Below are positions 5,485-15,582 of a stretch of DNA of 27,084 nucleotides, in pieces. Source of the DNA: Deltaproteobacteria bacterium (GTDB lineage Bacteria > Desulfobacterota_C > Deferrisomatia > Deferrisomatales > JACRMM01); NCBI GenBank assembly GCA_016218905.1, contig JACRCS010001078.1:1-27084 (forward strand), given 5' to 3'. Each line of letters starts with the position of its first letter. Within the stretch, counting starts at the first letter, position 1. Below the pieces are notes generated by a model. It saw nothing but the letters and a program-made list of their open reading frames with translations. It was not told where the DNA came from and ran no database searches. A program made the position numbers and the translations under genes.

Positions 5485-7614
5485 TTACGTCTTCACGCGC
5501 TCCACGCGCCCCACGCCGCGGATGGCCAGGATCGCTCCGAGGATCTTCTGGAGCCGGTCGAGGTTCTCCACGAGGATCTCGAAGTTGCACTCGGCCTGCC
5601 CCACGCCGGAGGCCTTGACGTCGGCCCGCACGACGTTGGCGTCGAACTGGGCGAGGGTCTGCGTGATGGACGCCAGAATGCCCTTCCGGTCGTCGCAGTG
5701 TACCCGGATCTTGACCGGATGCGACCCCTCCTCGCCCCTCCCCCACTCGACCGCCACCCTCCGATCGGGGTCCAGCTTGCGGACGTTGGGGCAGTCCTCC
5801 GTGTGCACGGCCATCCCGTACCCCCTCGTGATGAAGCCGATCACGGGCTCTCCGGGCAACGGGTTGCAGCAGCGGGCGAAGCGGACCATGGCGTCTCCGA
5901 CCCCGCTGATGAGGATCCCCTTCGGGGCCTTGCGGGGGCGGCGGGCGCGCTTCGCCTCCTCCGGCTCCCGCTCCTCCAGCTCCGGGTAGAGCTTCGTCAG
6001 GATGTGCCGCGCCGGGAGCTTGCCGTAGCCGACGGCTTCGAGGAGCTCGTCGGGCCGGTTGAAACCGAACTTCTGGGCGACGGGGTCGAGGTCGCCCTCC
6101 TTCAACGCCTTGGAGAAGCTCTTCCCGATCTTGCGGAACTCGCGATCGCAGATCTCCCGCCCGAGCTCCACCGAGCGCTCGCGCTGCCGGGTCTTGATCC
6201 ACGCGCGGATCTTGTTTCGGGCCTTCGACGTCTGGACGAACTCGAGCCAATCCGAGCTCGGCGTGTGGTGCTTCGAGGTGATGATCTCGACCCGGTCGCC
6301 GTTCTTGAGCCGGTGGTCGAGCGGGACCATCCGCTCGTTTACCTTGGCGCCGACGCACTGCTCCCCCACCTTGCTGTGGACGGCGTACGCGAAGTCGACG
6401 GGCGTCGAGCCCCTCGGCAGCTCCATGACATCCCCGGCCGGGGTGAACACGTAGACCACCTCCGGGAAGAGGTCGACCTTGACCGTCTCCAGGAACTCCT
6501 GGGCGTCGCCCACCTCCTTGTTGGCGTCCACGAGCTGCCGCAGCCACTGGAAGATCTTCTCCTCCGGGCCGGCGGAACCGCGCTTCTCCTTGTAGCGCCA
6601 GTGCGCCGCGATGCCTTCCTCCGCGATCCGGTGCATCTCCTCCGTCCGGATCTGCATCTCCATCGGCTGGCCGTGGGGTCCGATCACGGTCGTATGGAGC
6701 GACTGGTACAGGTTCGGCTTCGGGAGGGCGATGTAGTCCTTGAAGCGTCCCGGGATGGGGGTCCACTGCGCGTGGATCGCGCCGAGGACCGCGTAGCAGT
6801 CGCGCAGACTCTCGACGATCATCCGGAAGGCGATGAAGTCGTAGACCTTCTCGAAGTCGATGTCCTGTTCGACCATCTTCCGGTAGATCGAGTAGAGGTG
6901 CTTGGGCCGTCCGCTGACCCGCCCCTCCACTTCCTGAGCCCGGAGGATGCCGTTCAGGAACTCCGTCACCTCCTCCACGTAGTTCTCCCGCTCGGCCAGC
7001 CGCTTTTCGACCTTCCTCGCGAGGTCGTCGAAGATCTCGGGCTCCGCGTACCGAAAGCCGAGGTCCTGGAGCTCGCTCTTCAGGCGGTGGATGCCGAGCC
7101 GGTTCGCGAGGGGGGCGTAAATGTCGAGGGTCTCCTGCGCGATCTGGATCTGCCTGGGGCGGGGCAGGTAGTCGAGCGTGCGCATGTTGTGGAGGCGGTC
7201 GGCGAGCTTGACGAGCACCACCCGCACGTCCCGCGCCATCGTCAGGATGAGCCGCCGAAAGTTCTCCGCCTGCTCCTCCCGGCGGGACGAGTAGGAGACC
7301 TTGGCGAGCTTCGTCAGGCCTTCGACGATCTGCGCCACTTCCGGCCCGAAGTGTTCCGCCAGCTCCTCGCGGGTGGCGAGCGTGTCCTCCAGGGTGTCGT
7401 GCAGGAGACCCGAGGCGACGGTTACCTCGTCCATGTGGAGGTCAGCGAGGATCTCGGCGACCGCCAGGGGGTGGACGAGGTACGGCTCACCCGAGAGCCT
7501 GGTCTGCCCCCGGTGCACCTTGGCGGAGAAGACGTACGCTTTGCGGACGAGGTCTAGCTGAGCGTCGGGGTGGTGGGCCTGGGTCTTCTCCAGGATTTCG
7601 TGCAGGCGGTGCAT
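5485..7614 (-). CDS. spoT: Bifunctional (p)ppGpp synthetase/hydrolase (Rel/SpoT)
   Basis: This is a 709-aa long RSH enzyme. The N-terminal hydrolase HD domain is intact (His48, HDTLED at 72-77, LADRLHNMR with Asp139). The synthetase domain (about 235-345) carries RFKD at 290-293, the form found in bifunctional enzymes rather than the EXDD of synthetase-only RelA, plus MEMQIRT with Glu319 and HWRYKE. A TGS domain (about 385-450, VFTPAGDV to GDRVEIITS) and a C-terminal ACT domain (about 630-705) complete the usual layout. The enzyme makes and degrades (p)ppGpp at the ribosome. It follows rpoZ after a 158-base gap holding a hairpin. Grouping with guaB, guaA, gmk and rpoZ links GTP synthesis, its alarmone and the omega subunit that can contact ppGpp. 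Confidence 0.97.
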   Translation of the reverse strand: MHRLHEILEKTQAHHPDAQLDLVRKAYVFSAKVHRGQTRLSGEPYLVHPLAVAEILADLHMDEVTVASGLLHDTLEDTLATREELAEHFGPEVAQIVEGLTKLAKVSYSSRREEQAENFRRLILTMARDVRVVLVKLADRLHNMRTLDYLPRPRQIQIAQETLDIYAPLANRLGIHRLKSELQDLGFRYAEPEIFDDLARKVEKRLAERENYVEEVTEFLNGILRAQEVEGRVSGRPKHLYSIYRKMVEQDIDFEKVYDFIAFRMIVESLRDCYAVLGAIHAQWTPIPGRFKDYIALPKPNLYQSLHTTVIGPHGQPMEMQIRTEEMHRIAEEGIAAHWRYKEKRGSAGPEEKIFQWLRQLVDANKEVGDAQEFLETVKVDLFPEVVYVFTPAGDVMELPRGSTPVDFAYAVHSKVGEQCVGAKVNERMVPLDHRLKNGDRVEIITSKHHTPSSDWLEFVQTSKARNKIRAWIKTRQRERSVELGREICDREFRKIGKSFSKALKEGDLDPVAQKFGFNRPDELLEAVGYGKLPARHILTKLYPELEEREPEEAKRARRPRKAPKGILISGVGDAMVRFARCCNPLPGEPVIGFITRGYGMAVHTEDCPNVRKLDPDRRVAVEWGRGEEGSHPVKIRVHCDDRKGILASITQTLAQFDANVVRADVKASGVGQAECNFEILVENLDRLQKILGAILAIRGVGRVERVKT

Positions 7615-7682
7615 CGCGGCTCAGCCTCGAACGACGGGCGCAGGGAGAGCGACGGCCGAGCGGCCGCTCGACGGGAAGCGGA

Positions 7683-7725
7683 GGGGAAACGCTCCCCCCG
7701 CTCCCCGGCGGTCAGCCGTTTCCCC
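7683..7725 (-). other. 9-bp inverted repeat in the rpoZ-spoT gap
   Basis: GGGGAAACG (7683-7691) and CGTTTCCCC (7717-7725) are perfect inverted repeats with a 25-base GC-rich loop, in the 158-base space between rpoZ and spoT. There is no T-tract after it on the minus strand, so it is not a standard terminator. It could be an RNA processing or stability element that separates expression of the two genes. Confidence 0.4.
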
Positions 7726-7772
7726 GAGAGGAGACGGCATGGAATCACGGCACCCCGGGAGTGAACGTCTTC

Positions 7773-7988
7773 TCAGGTGCCGCTGCCAGAGCGGCCCGTT
7801 CCGCGTTCCTTGACCGTGACCTTGCCGTCGGCGATCTCACGCAGAGCGGTCACGATGTACTTGTTCTTCGTCCGCACCAGGGGCGGCGCGCCTTTGAGGA
7901 GCTGCTTCGCCCTCTGGGACGCGGCCATCGCGAGGACGAAGCGGTTGGGAACGAGCGTCAGGCAGTCTTCTACGGTTACTCTGGCCAC
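7773..7988 (-). CDS. rpoZ: RNA polymerase omega subunit
   Basis: The 71-aa product shows the omega signature. It begins [10 protein letters not shown], has [17 protein letters not shown] in helix 2, and continues [18 protein letters not shown]. Omega binds the C-terminus of beta-prime, helps core assembly and in proteobacteria forms part of a ppGpp site. The gene is 29 bases downstream of gmk and upstream of spoT, the conserved gmk-rpoZ-spoT order. The length is typical, with a short Gly/Ser tail. Confidence 0.94.
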   Translation of the reverse strand: MARVTVEDCLTLVPNRFVLAMAASQRAKQLLKGAPPLVRTKNKYIVTALREIADGKVTVKERGTGRSGSGT

Positions 7989-8017
7989 GGCTTACTCCGA
8001 AAAAGGAAGGTGGTGGA

Positions 8018-8631
8018 TCAACCGGGCTGCTTCCCCTGCAGCCCCTTCAGGAGGGGTAGCCTGCGTTCAACGCGGCACCGCTCCGCCCGAATAATGGAGG
8101 CGAGCTCCGTCACAGCGCCGGAGAGCTCATCGTTCAAAATCAGATAATCATAATGCTCCGCCTGCGCGAATTCGCGACGGGCGTTCTGGATCCTGCGCTC
8201 CACGACCTCCGAATCGTCGAGTCCCCTGCCCTCGAGCCGGGCCCGGAGCGCGGCCCAGCTCGGCGGGACGACGAAGACGAGGACGGCGCCTTCCACCTTC
8301 GAGCGAATCTGCACCCCACCTTGGACGTCGATGTCCAGGATGAGGTCGCGACCACCGGCGAGACCCGCCTCCAGGGCCGCGTAGCTCGTCCCGTAGAAGT
8401 TCCCGTGGACCTCCGCCGACTCCGCGAACGCGCCCGAGCTGCGGAGCCGCCCGAAGTCCTCCCGAGTCGTGAAGTGGTAGTGCACGCCGTCGATCTCCCC
8501 CTGCCGCGGCGCCCGCGTCGTATGGGACACGGAGAAGCCGAGGCCGTCGAGCTCCCTCTGCACCCGCTCGATCAGCGTCGTCTTGCCCGCCCCCGAGGGT
8601 GCGGACACGACGAAGGGGATGCCCCGCCTCA

Positions 8632-8632
<1 letters not shown>
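8018..8632 (-). CDS. gmk: Guanylate kinase
   Basis: A 204-aa guanylate kinase that phosphorylates GMP to GDP with ATP. The P-loop SAPSGAGKT is at residues 10-18, followed by the GMP-binding SHTTRAPRQGEIDGVHYHF, HGNFYGTS, and DLILDIDVQGG. The start is GTG at 8632, whose first base is the last base of the guaA stop (sequence TAGTG), a one-base overlap implying translational coupling. Longer upstream starts would run back into guaA. Immediately after guaA it supplies the next step of GTP synthesis. Complete and ordinary in length. Confidence 0.95.
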
Positions 8633-10185
<1,553 letters not shown>

Positions 10186-10193
10186 GGACGCCC

Positions 10194-11681
<1,488 letters not shown>

Positions 11682-11702
11682 CTATTGAAAAGAGAATCCG
11701 TT

Positions 11703-11732
11703 ACGCTACTTGATTGGGCTCGAACCTGTCAA
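11703..11732 (-). promoter_or_regulatory. Likely guaB promoter
   Basis: On the minus strand, a perfect TTGACA (11732-11727) is followed after 18 bases by TAGCGT (11708-11703), which matches the first two and last bases of the -10 consensus. Transcription would start near 11695, leaving a leader of about 30 bases before guaB. I saw no riboswitch in that leader. Confidence 0.5.
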
Positions 11733-11772
11733 GGCGACGAAGCCCCTGTGGCCTCGCGGGTTTGCCGCGAAC

Positions 11773-11801
11773 TTGACAACCTCTAGGCGTGCCGCTATCT
11801 T
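11773..11801 (+). promoter_or_regulatory. Sigma70-type promoter of the cold-shock gene
   Basis: TTGACA (11773-11778), a 17-base spacer, then TATCTT (11796-11801). The -35 and spacing are perfect and the -10 matches 4 of 6. It is divergent from the guaB promoter, with 40 bases between the two -35 boxes. The expected start is near 11808. Confidence 0.65.
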
Positions 11802-11807
11802 GGCCCC

Positions 11808-11972
11808 GTCCGGTCGAGAGGACCGCAGGGGGCCTTGTATCCACGGCCTCCGTCGGCCGGGTGATCGAAGCAGTACCGGAAGATCGATGGATCGGCCTCT
11901 GGTGGACCTTCGGTCGTAGGCAGTCGGGTAACGGGCGAAGGGCCCAAAGCAACAGACCAGAGGAGGCAGATC
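11808..11972 (+). promoter_or_regulatory. Long 5' leader of the cold-shock mRNA
   Basis: If transcription begins near 11808, the mRNA carries about 165 untranslated bases before the AGGAGG ribosome site (11961-11966). Leaders of this length are characteristic of cspA-type mRNAs, where the folded 5' region acts as a temperature-dependent switch. No open frame in it looks coding. The structure was not computed. Confidence 0.45.
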
Positions 11973-12173
11973 ATGGCCAAGGGAACAGTGAAGTGGTTCA
12001 ACGACCAGAAGGGCTACGGGTTCATCGCGCAGGAAGACGGCCCTGACGTGTTCGTACACTTCTCCGCGGTCCAGGCCGAGGGTTTCAAGACTCTGTCCGA
12101 GGGACAAGCCGTCGAGTTCGACGTCGTGCAGGGGCCCAAAGGGCCTCAAGCGGCCAACGTACGCAAGGCCTGA
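11973..12173 (+). CDS. Cold-shock protein (CspA family)
   Basis: A 66-aa single cold-shock domain with both RNA-binding motifs visible: RNP1 as KGYGFI (residues 14-19) and RNP2 as VFVHF (26-30). It also has the family start [10 protein letters not shown]. Such proteins melt RNA secondary structure and act as transcription antiterminators or translation helpers in the cold or during growth. AGGAGG lies six bases before the ATG. The gene is monocistronic, with its own promoter, long leader and a strong terminator. The paralogue (CspA, CspC and so on) cannot be told from this sequence. Confidence 0.95.
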   Translation: MAKGTVKWFNDQKGYGFIAQEDGPDVFVHFSAVQAEGFKTLSEGQAVEFDVVQGPKGPQAANVRKA

Positions 12174-12197
12174 CGGTCGCAGCGACTCCCTCGCGGG

Positions 12198-12226
12198 CAG
12201 GGGCGCCGAAGAGCGCCCCTGTTTTT
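12198..12226 (+). terminator. Intrinsic terminator of the cold-shock gene
   Basis: CAGGGGCGC (12198-12206) pairs with GCGCCCCTG (12213-12221), followed by TTTTT (12222-12226), 24 bases after the stop codon. The T-tract is only on the plus strand, so it does not obviously serve the convergent gene. Confidence 0.85.
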
Positions 12227-12282
12227 CGTTTATCAGGACGACTTCACGAGGACATTGCGTCGGCGGACGAGCTCAGGAAACC

Positions 12283-13434
12283 TCATCGGAGCCAGTGCAG
12301 GACGCCGGCGTTGGAGAGAAACGCGACCCCCTCTTCGAAGGTCGCGGGCTGTCCCCGCTGCCCGGAACCGCTGCTGTGCTTGCGCCGGACCTCCCCGGTC
12401 CGGGCGTCGATGAGGTATAGGCTTCCGCGCGAGGCGCCGGCCAGGAGGGCGTCCCCCGCCAACGTCGGAGGCGTCGATACCCCGCCGTCCAGGAGGACCT
12501 CCCAGACCTTCGCACCGTCCGACTTCGAGAGGGCGACGACCGAGCCGCCCGCCGTGCCCGCGTAGACGAGCTCGTCTCCCACCGCGAACCCTGACGCGGC
12601 TTCGACCTCCTGGCGCCACACCTCCTTGCCCGTCTCCGCCTCCAGGCAGGCGGCCGGACCGCGCAGGGTGCCGACGTAGACGCGACCGTCCCGGAAACTC
12701 GGGCCGGCGACGACGTCCGAGAAGAGCCCCTCTTTGGCGAGCTCGACCTTCCAGAGCACCCGGCCGATGTCCGGATCGAGGGCGGTCACGCTCCCGTCCG
12801 CGAACCCGGCATAGAGCCTTCCTCCCCCCCAGGCGAGTCCGAGCCCCCGCCAGATGGAGCTCCTTCGGGGGAGCTTGCGCCCATGCTGCCACAGGGGCTT
12901 GCCGGTCGCGGCGTCGAGACAGTAGATGTTCTGGTCCGAGCACGGGACGAACACGCGGCCCGCGGCCGCCACCGGGCTGGCCACCACGGGATACTGCACC
13001 CGAAAGCGCCACACTTCCTTGCCCTCGGTCGTGAGGGCGATCACGTCGCCCTGGTCGTCCCCGAAAAAGAGGCGATCGGCGGCCAGGGCTGCGGTGGAGA
13101 AGACCCGCCCGCGCGTCCGGAAGGTCCACAGCACCTCGCCCGTCCTCCAAAGGACCGCCTGGAAGGCGCGGCCTGCGTGGCCGACGTAGGCGACCGGGCC
13201 CGCGATGACAGGAGTCGCGTACTCCTCGGGTTGATAGCCGGGCTGGTCGACCAGGGCCGTGGCGTGCCCGGAAGAGAGACTCCCGCTCTGCCCGGGTGCT
13301 CCTCGACCCGACCTGCCGGCGTCGCCGCCCTCCATGAACCACGACGCCACGGGCGCCGGCTTCCCCCCTCCCGCCACCGGAAGGCCGCCGCAGCCGAAGA
13401 GAATCAGTGCCGCCAAGAGCGAGAGTTTCTTCAC
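12283..13434 (-). CDS. PQQ-type beta-propeller lipoprotein (BamB-like)
   Basis: The 383-aa product begins with a lipoprotein-type leader (MKKLSLLAALILFGCGG; Cys15). A run of beta-propeller repeats follows with the PQQ_2/BamB pattern: GxVYVG, then DxxTGxxLW (VLWRTGEVLWTF, CLDAATGKPLWQH, ALDPDIGRVLWKV, CLEAETGKEVWRQ, LIDARTGEVRRKH). Roughly seven blades fit the length. No PQQ enzyme active site is visible, so this is probably a scaffold or periplasmic binding protein, not a dehydrogenase. BamB itself is a subunit of the outer-membrane assembly machine, but orthology is not shown. It overlaps the upstream PHP gene by ATGA (13431-13434), so the two are translationally coupled. Confidence 0.82.
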   Translation of the reverse strand: MKKLSLLAALILFGCGGLPVAGGGKPAPVASWFMEGGDAGRSGRGAPGQSGSLSSGHATALVDQPGYQPEEYATPVIAGPVAYVGHAGRAFQAVLWRTGEVLWTFRTRGRVFSTAALAADRLFFGDDQGDVIALTTEGKEVWRFRVQYPVVASPVAAAGRVFVPCSDQNIYCLDAATGKPLWQHGRKLPRRSSIWRGLGLAWGGGRLYAGFADGSVTALDPDIGRVLWKVELAKEGLFSDVVAGPSFRDGRVYVGTLRGPAACLEAETGKEVWRQEVEAASGFAVGDELVYAGTAGGSVVALSKSDGAKVWEVLLDGGVSTPPTLAGDALLAGASRGSLYLIDARTGEVRRKHSSGSGQRGQPATFEEGVAFLSNAGVLHWLR

Positions 13435-14093
13435 CGTTGAGCCCTCTCCGCCGTAAACCCCGCGAGCCGTTCCATGGTCCCGCGGATGCGTTCATACTCC
13501 TCGCCCGTCAACCCGGCCCCGAGGGCGACCATCCGCGCGAAGCCGACACCGATCAGGTCTCCGGGGCCGTGCGCGTCGGTGTCGAGCACCAGGAGCGCCT
13601 GAGCCTCCCGCGCCAGCCGGGCCACGTGCCAGTTCGTCAGACAGTGCCCCTTTCGGGCCGAGATTTCTAGGCAGACTCCGTTCTCGGCCGCCAGGCGAGC
13701 CTCCTCGGGCGTGAGCAGCCCCGGGTGGGCCAGGATGTCGACTCGACCCTCGATGGCGGCCCGATTCGTCCCCGGTTCGACGGGTTCCACCACGGTCTCG
13801 CCGTGAACGACCACGAGTTTCGCGCCCAGACCACGCGCCTCCGCGATGCACCGCCCGATCAGCCGTGGAGGGACGTGGGTGATCTCGACGGCCGGGATCG
13901 CGCGAATGGTCCGGGACGCGTTGTTCTCCTCGCACACCCGGACGACGCGCGGGACCACCCAGTCGAGCGTGCCCATGTCTACGTGATCGGCCAGGCCGAT
14001 GGCCCGATGGCCCATTTCTTCCGCGCGCCGGATGAGCTCGGAAGCGAGCAGCACCCCGTCCGAGAAGAGCGTATGGGTGTGGAGATCGATCAT
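13431..14093 (-). CDS. PHP-domain phosphoesterase (histidinol-phosphatase-like)
   Basis: A 220-aa PHP-superfamily metal-dependent phosphoesterase. Metal ligands are visible in order: HTH at 5-7 with Asp12, Asp36-His37 (GLADHVDM), the Glu of IPAVEITHV, the His of LVVVHGETV, DILAHPG, and the C-terminal DTDAHG. PHP proteins include histidinol phosphatases and nucleotide-processing enzymes. The context (a coupled propeller lipoprotein, no his genes nearby) does not point to histidine synthesis, so the substrate is open. It is the first gene of a two-gene minus-strand operon. Its upstream region is shared with the divergent queE. Confidence 0.85.
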   Translation of the reverse strand: MIDLHTHTLFSDGVLLASELIRRAEEMGHRAIGLADHVDMGTLDWVVPRVVRVCEENNASRTIRAIPAVEITHVPPRLIGRCIAEARGLGAKLVVVHGETVVEPVEPGTNRAAIEGRVDILAHPGLLTPEEARLAAENGVCLEISARKGHCLTNWHVARLAREAQALLVLDTDAHGPGDLIGVGFARMVALGAGLTGEEYERIRGTMERLAGFTAERAQR

Positions 14094-14362
14094 GAAAGAG
14101 GACCCTCCTCAGGATAGGCGGGCGTAGGACCGTCTGCACTGCGGCGGCCCGGTTCCCCTACCGGCGAGCTCCGAGAGGGATCTTCGGGCACGGAAAGGGG
14201 CCAAGCCCGCGAGCCGCGCGATCGTAGCACCGACGGGAGGGGGCTGGAAACCCTTTTGCCCAAAGTCGGCCGACTGCGAGCCTTTTCGGCGCTGCCAGAA
14301 TTCACCGCCTCGTCTTGCCCGGGCGATGGGCAGGGTCCCCCTGCCACTCCCGCGCCGGCCTC
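14094..14362. other. Divergent intergenic region between the PHP gene and queE
   Basis: No coding sequence is supported here. It must hold the promoter for the PHP-propeller operon on the minus strand, but I found no confident hexamers for it. Confidence 0.4.
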
Positions 14363-14391
14363 TCGACCGGGACAGCGGCGCGGGCTAGAAT
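14363..14391 (+). promoter_or_regulatory. Likely queE promoter
   Basis: TCGACC (14363-14368), 17 bases, then TAGAAT (14386-14391). The -10 matches 5 of 6 consensus positions and the -35 matches 4 of 6. The predicted start, near 14398, leaves about 40 bases before the queE ATG. No preQ1 riboswitch is recognisable in that leader. Confidence 0.5.
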
Positions 14392-14438
14392 GCCCCTTCC
14401 TTTCGCTTGCCGTCTGCTCACCCGGATCGACGAGTCCC

Positions 14439-15083
14439 ATGGCGAACCTCTCCGTCTCCGAGCTCTTCAGCAGCATCCAGGGCGAATCCCATTGGGCGGG
14501 ATACCCCTGCACCTTCGTCCGTCTGGCGGGCTGCAACCTGGACTGCGCCTACTGCGACACGCGCTACGCCCGCCAGGGCGGCGCCGCCTACTCGATCTCC
14601 GCGCTTCTCGAAGCGGTCCGGGCGAGAGGGCTTCACACCGTGGAGCTGACCGGAGGAGAGCCCCTCTTCCAGCGGGAGAGCCTGGAGCTCCTGGAGGAGC
14701 TCTGCCGGGCCGGATACCGGGTGCTCCTGGAAACCAACGGGAGTCTCCCGCTCGACGGGGTTCCGGAGTCGGTACACGTGGTGATGGACCTCAAGAGCCC
14801 CGGGTCGGGAATGGTCGAGCGGATGCACTGGCCCAACCTCGCGCTCCTGAAGCCTTCCGACGAGGTCAAGTTCGTGCTGACGGACCGGGCGGATTACGAG
14901 TGGGCCGTCGCCACGGCCGCGCGGAACGGGCTCCTCGGGCGCGTGCGGATCAGCTTCTCCCCGTGCGCCGGCCGGCTCGCTCCTGCGGACCTCGCCGCCT
15001 GGCTGCTCGAGGATCGCCTGGACGTGCGGCTCCAGCTCCAATTGCACCGAATCCTCTGGCCGCAACGGGACCGCGGTGTCTGA
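14439..15083 (+). CDS. queE: 7-carboxy-7-deazaguanine synthase
   Basis: A 214-aa radical-SAM enzyme that converts 6-carboxytetrahydropterin to 7-carboxy-7-deazaguanine in the queuosine/deazapurine pathway. The cluster-binding CX3CX2C is at Cys32, Cys36 and Cys39 (GCNLDCAYCDTRYA). QueE features also include SVSELFSSIQGES at the N-terminus, TFVRLAGC and the SAM-binding TGGEP at 71-75. ETNGS, MDLKSPGSG and the C-terminal LQLHRILW fit as well. Start ATG 14439 gives the standard N-terminus. No other queuosine genes (queC, queD, queF) are in the window, so queE stands alone. Possible service to DNA deazapurine modification cannot be excluded but nothing here supports it. Confidence 0.94.
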   Translation: MANLSVSELFSSIQGESHWAGYPCTFVRLAGCNLDCAYCDTRYARQGGAAYSISALLEAVRARGLHTVELTGGEPLFQRESLELLEELCRAGYRVLLETNGSLPLDGVPESVHVVMDLKSPGSGMVERMHWPNLALLKPSDEVKFVLTDRADYEWAVATAARNGLLGRVRISFSPCAGRLAPADLAAWLLEDRLDVRLQLQLHRILWPQRDRGV

Positions 15084-15090
15084 GCCCGCA

Positions 15091-15116
15091 GCGGTCCGGG
15101 GAGTTCTCCGGACCGC
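15091..15116 (+). terminator. Hairpin after queE, possible terminator
   Basis: GCGGTCCGG (15091-15099) pairs with CCGGACCGC (15108-15116), eight bases after the queE stop. There is no real T-tract after it (GCTTCGATT), so termination would be weak. It may protect the mRNA 3' end instead. Confidence 0.45.
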
Positions 15117-15582
15117 GCTTCGATTCTCGACCGGCGGCCGACCGGTTTCGGGAGCGATGGTGGACGTGCAAAGTCTTATCCCCATTGCGCCTTCCTCCGA
15201 GCCGCATTGCCACCGAGCCGGGCTACTTCATCTCGTCGCCGACTGATCCGCGGCCGCTCGATCTCGAGCAAGTTCGCCCCGATCGGTCTTCAGCCGGCAC
15301 TCCGCGCAGTCTCTCGAAGCCCCTGCCCGCCATCCCGCCTCCCGTCCTACTGGCCTTTAGATCTCGGAGTACCCCGTTTGCGGGATCGCGAGCTCGTCGA
15401 GTTAGCGTAACGCTGTTGCCTAGTCCCTTCGGAAGCCTTCGAGCTGCCCCTCGTCCGAGCACCTCCGCTTGGTCTTGAAGAGGGCAATTCGCAACCCCGC
15501 GTCGGGCAGAGTGCCGGATTCGACGCCCACCACGTGGACGCGGTGGCCACACCGCCGAAGTTGGCCTGGAAAGGAGGAGATG
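15117..15582 (+). promoter_or_regulatory. Long untranslated region before the multicopper operon
   Basis: About 465 bases with no convincing gene on either strand; long minus-strand frames here are shadows. It should contain the promoter of the oxidase operon. I found no clear sigma70 or sigma54 pair. A palindromic CCACGTGG sits within the last 60 bases, and the strong AAGGAGG ribosome site is at 15571-15577. Confidence 0.4.

Noticed and set aside
5698..7557. 619-codon open frame on the plus strand
   Set aside because: It is the antisense shadow of spoT, which has all catalytic motifs. The shadow is Leu/Asp/Arg-rich with no domain pattern.
12198..12226. Bidirectional terminator serving both the cold-shock and propeller genes
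   Set aside because: The T-tract is present only on the plus strand; the minus-strand copy is followed by GC-rich sequence.
15167..15175. TGCAAAGTC, identical to part of the XRE-ImmA operator, upstream of the oxidase operon
   Set aside because: It is a single 9-base half-site with no inverted partner nearby and can occur by chance in this length of DNA.
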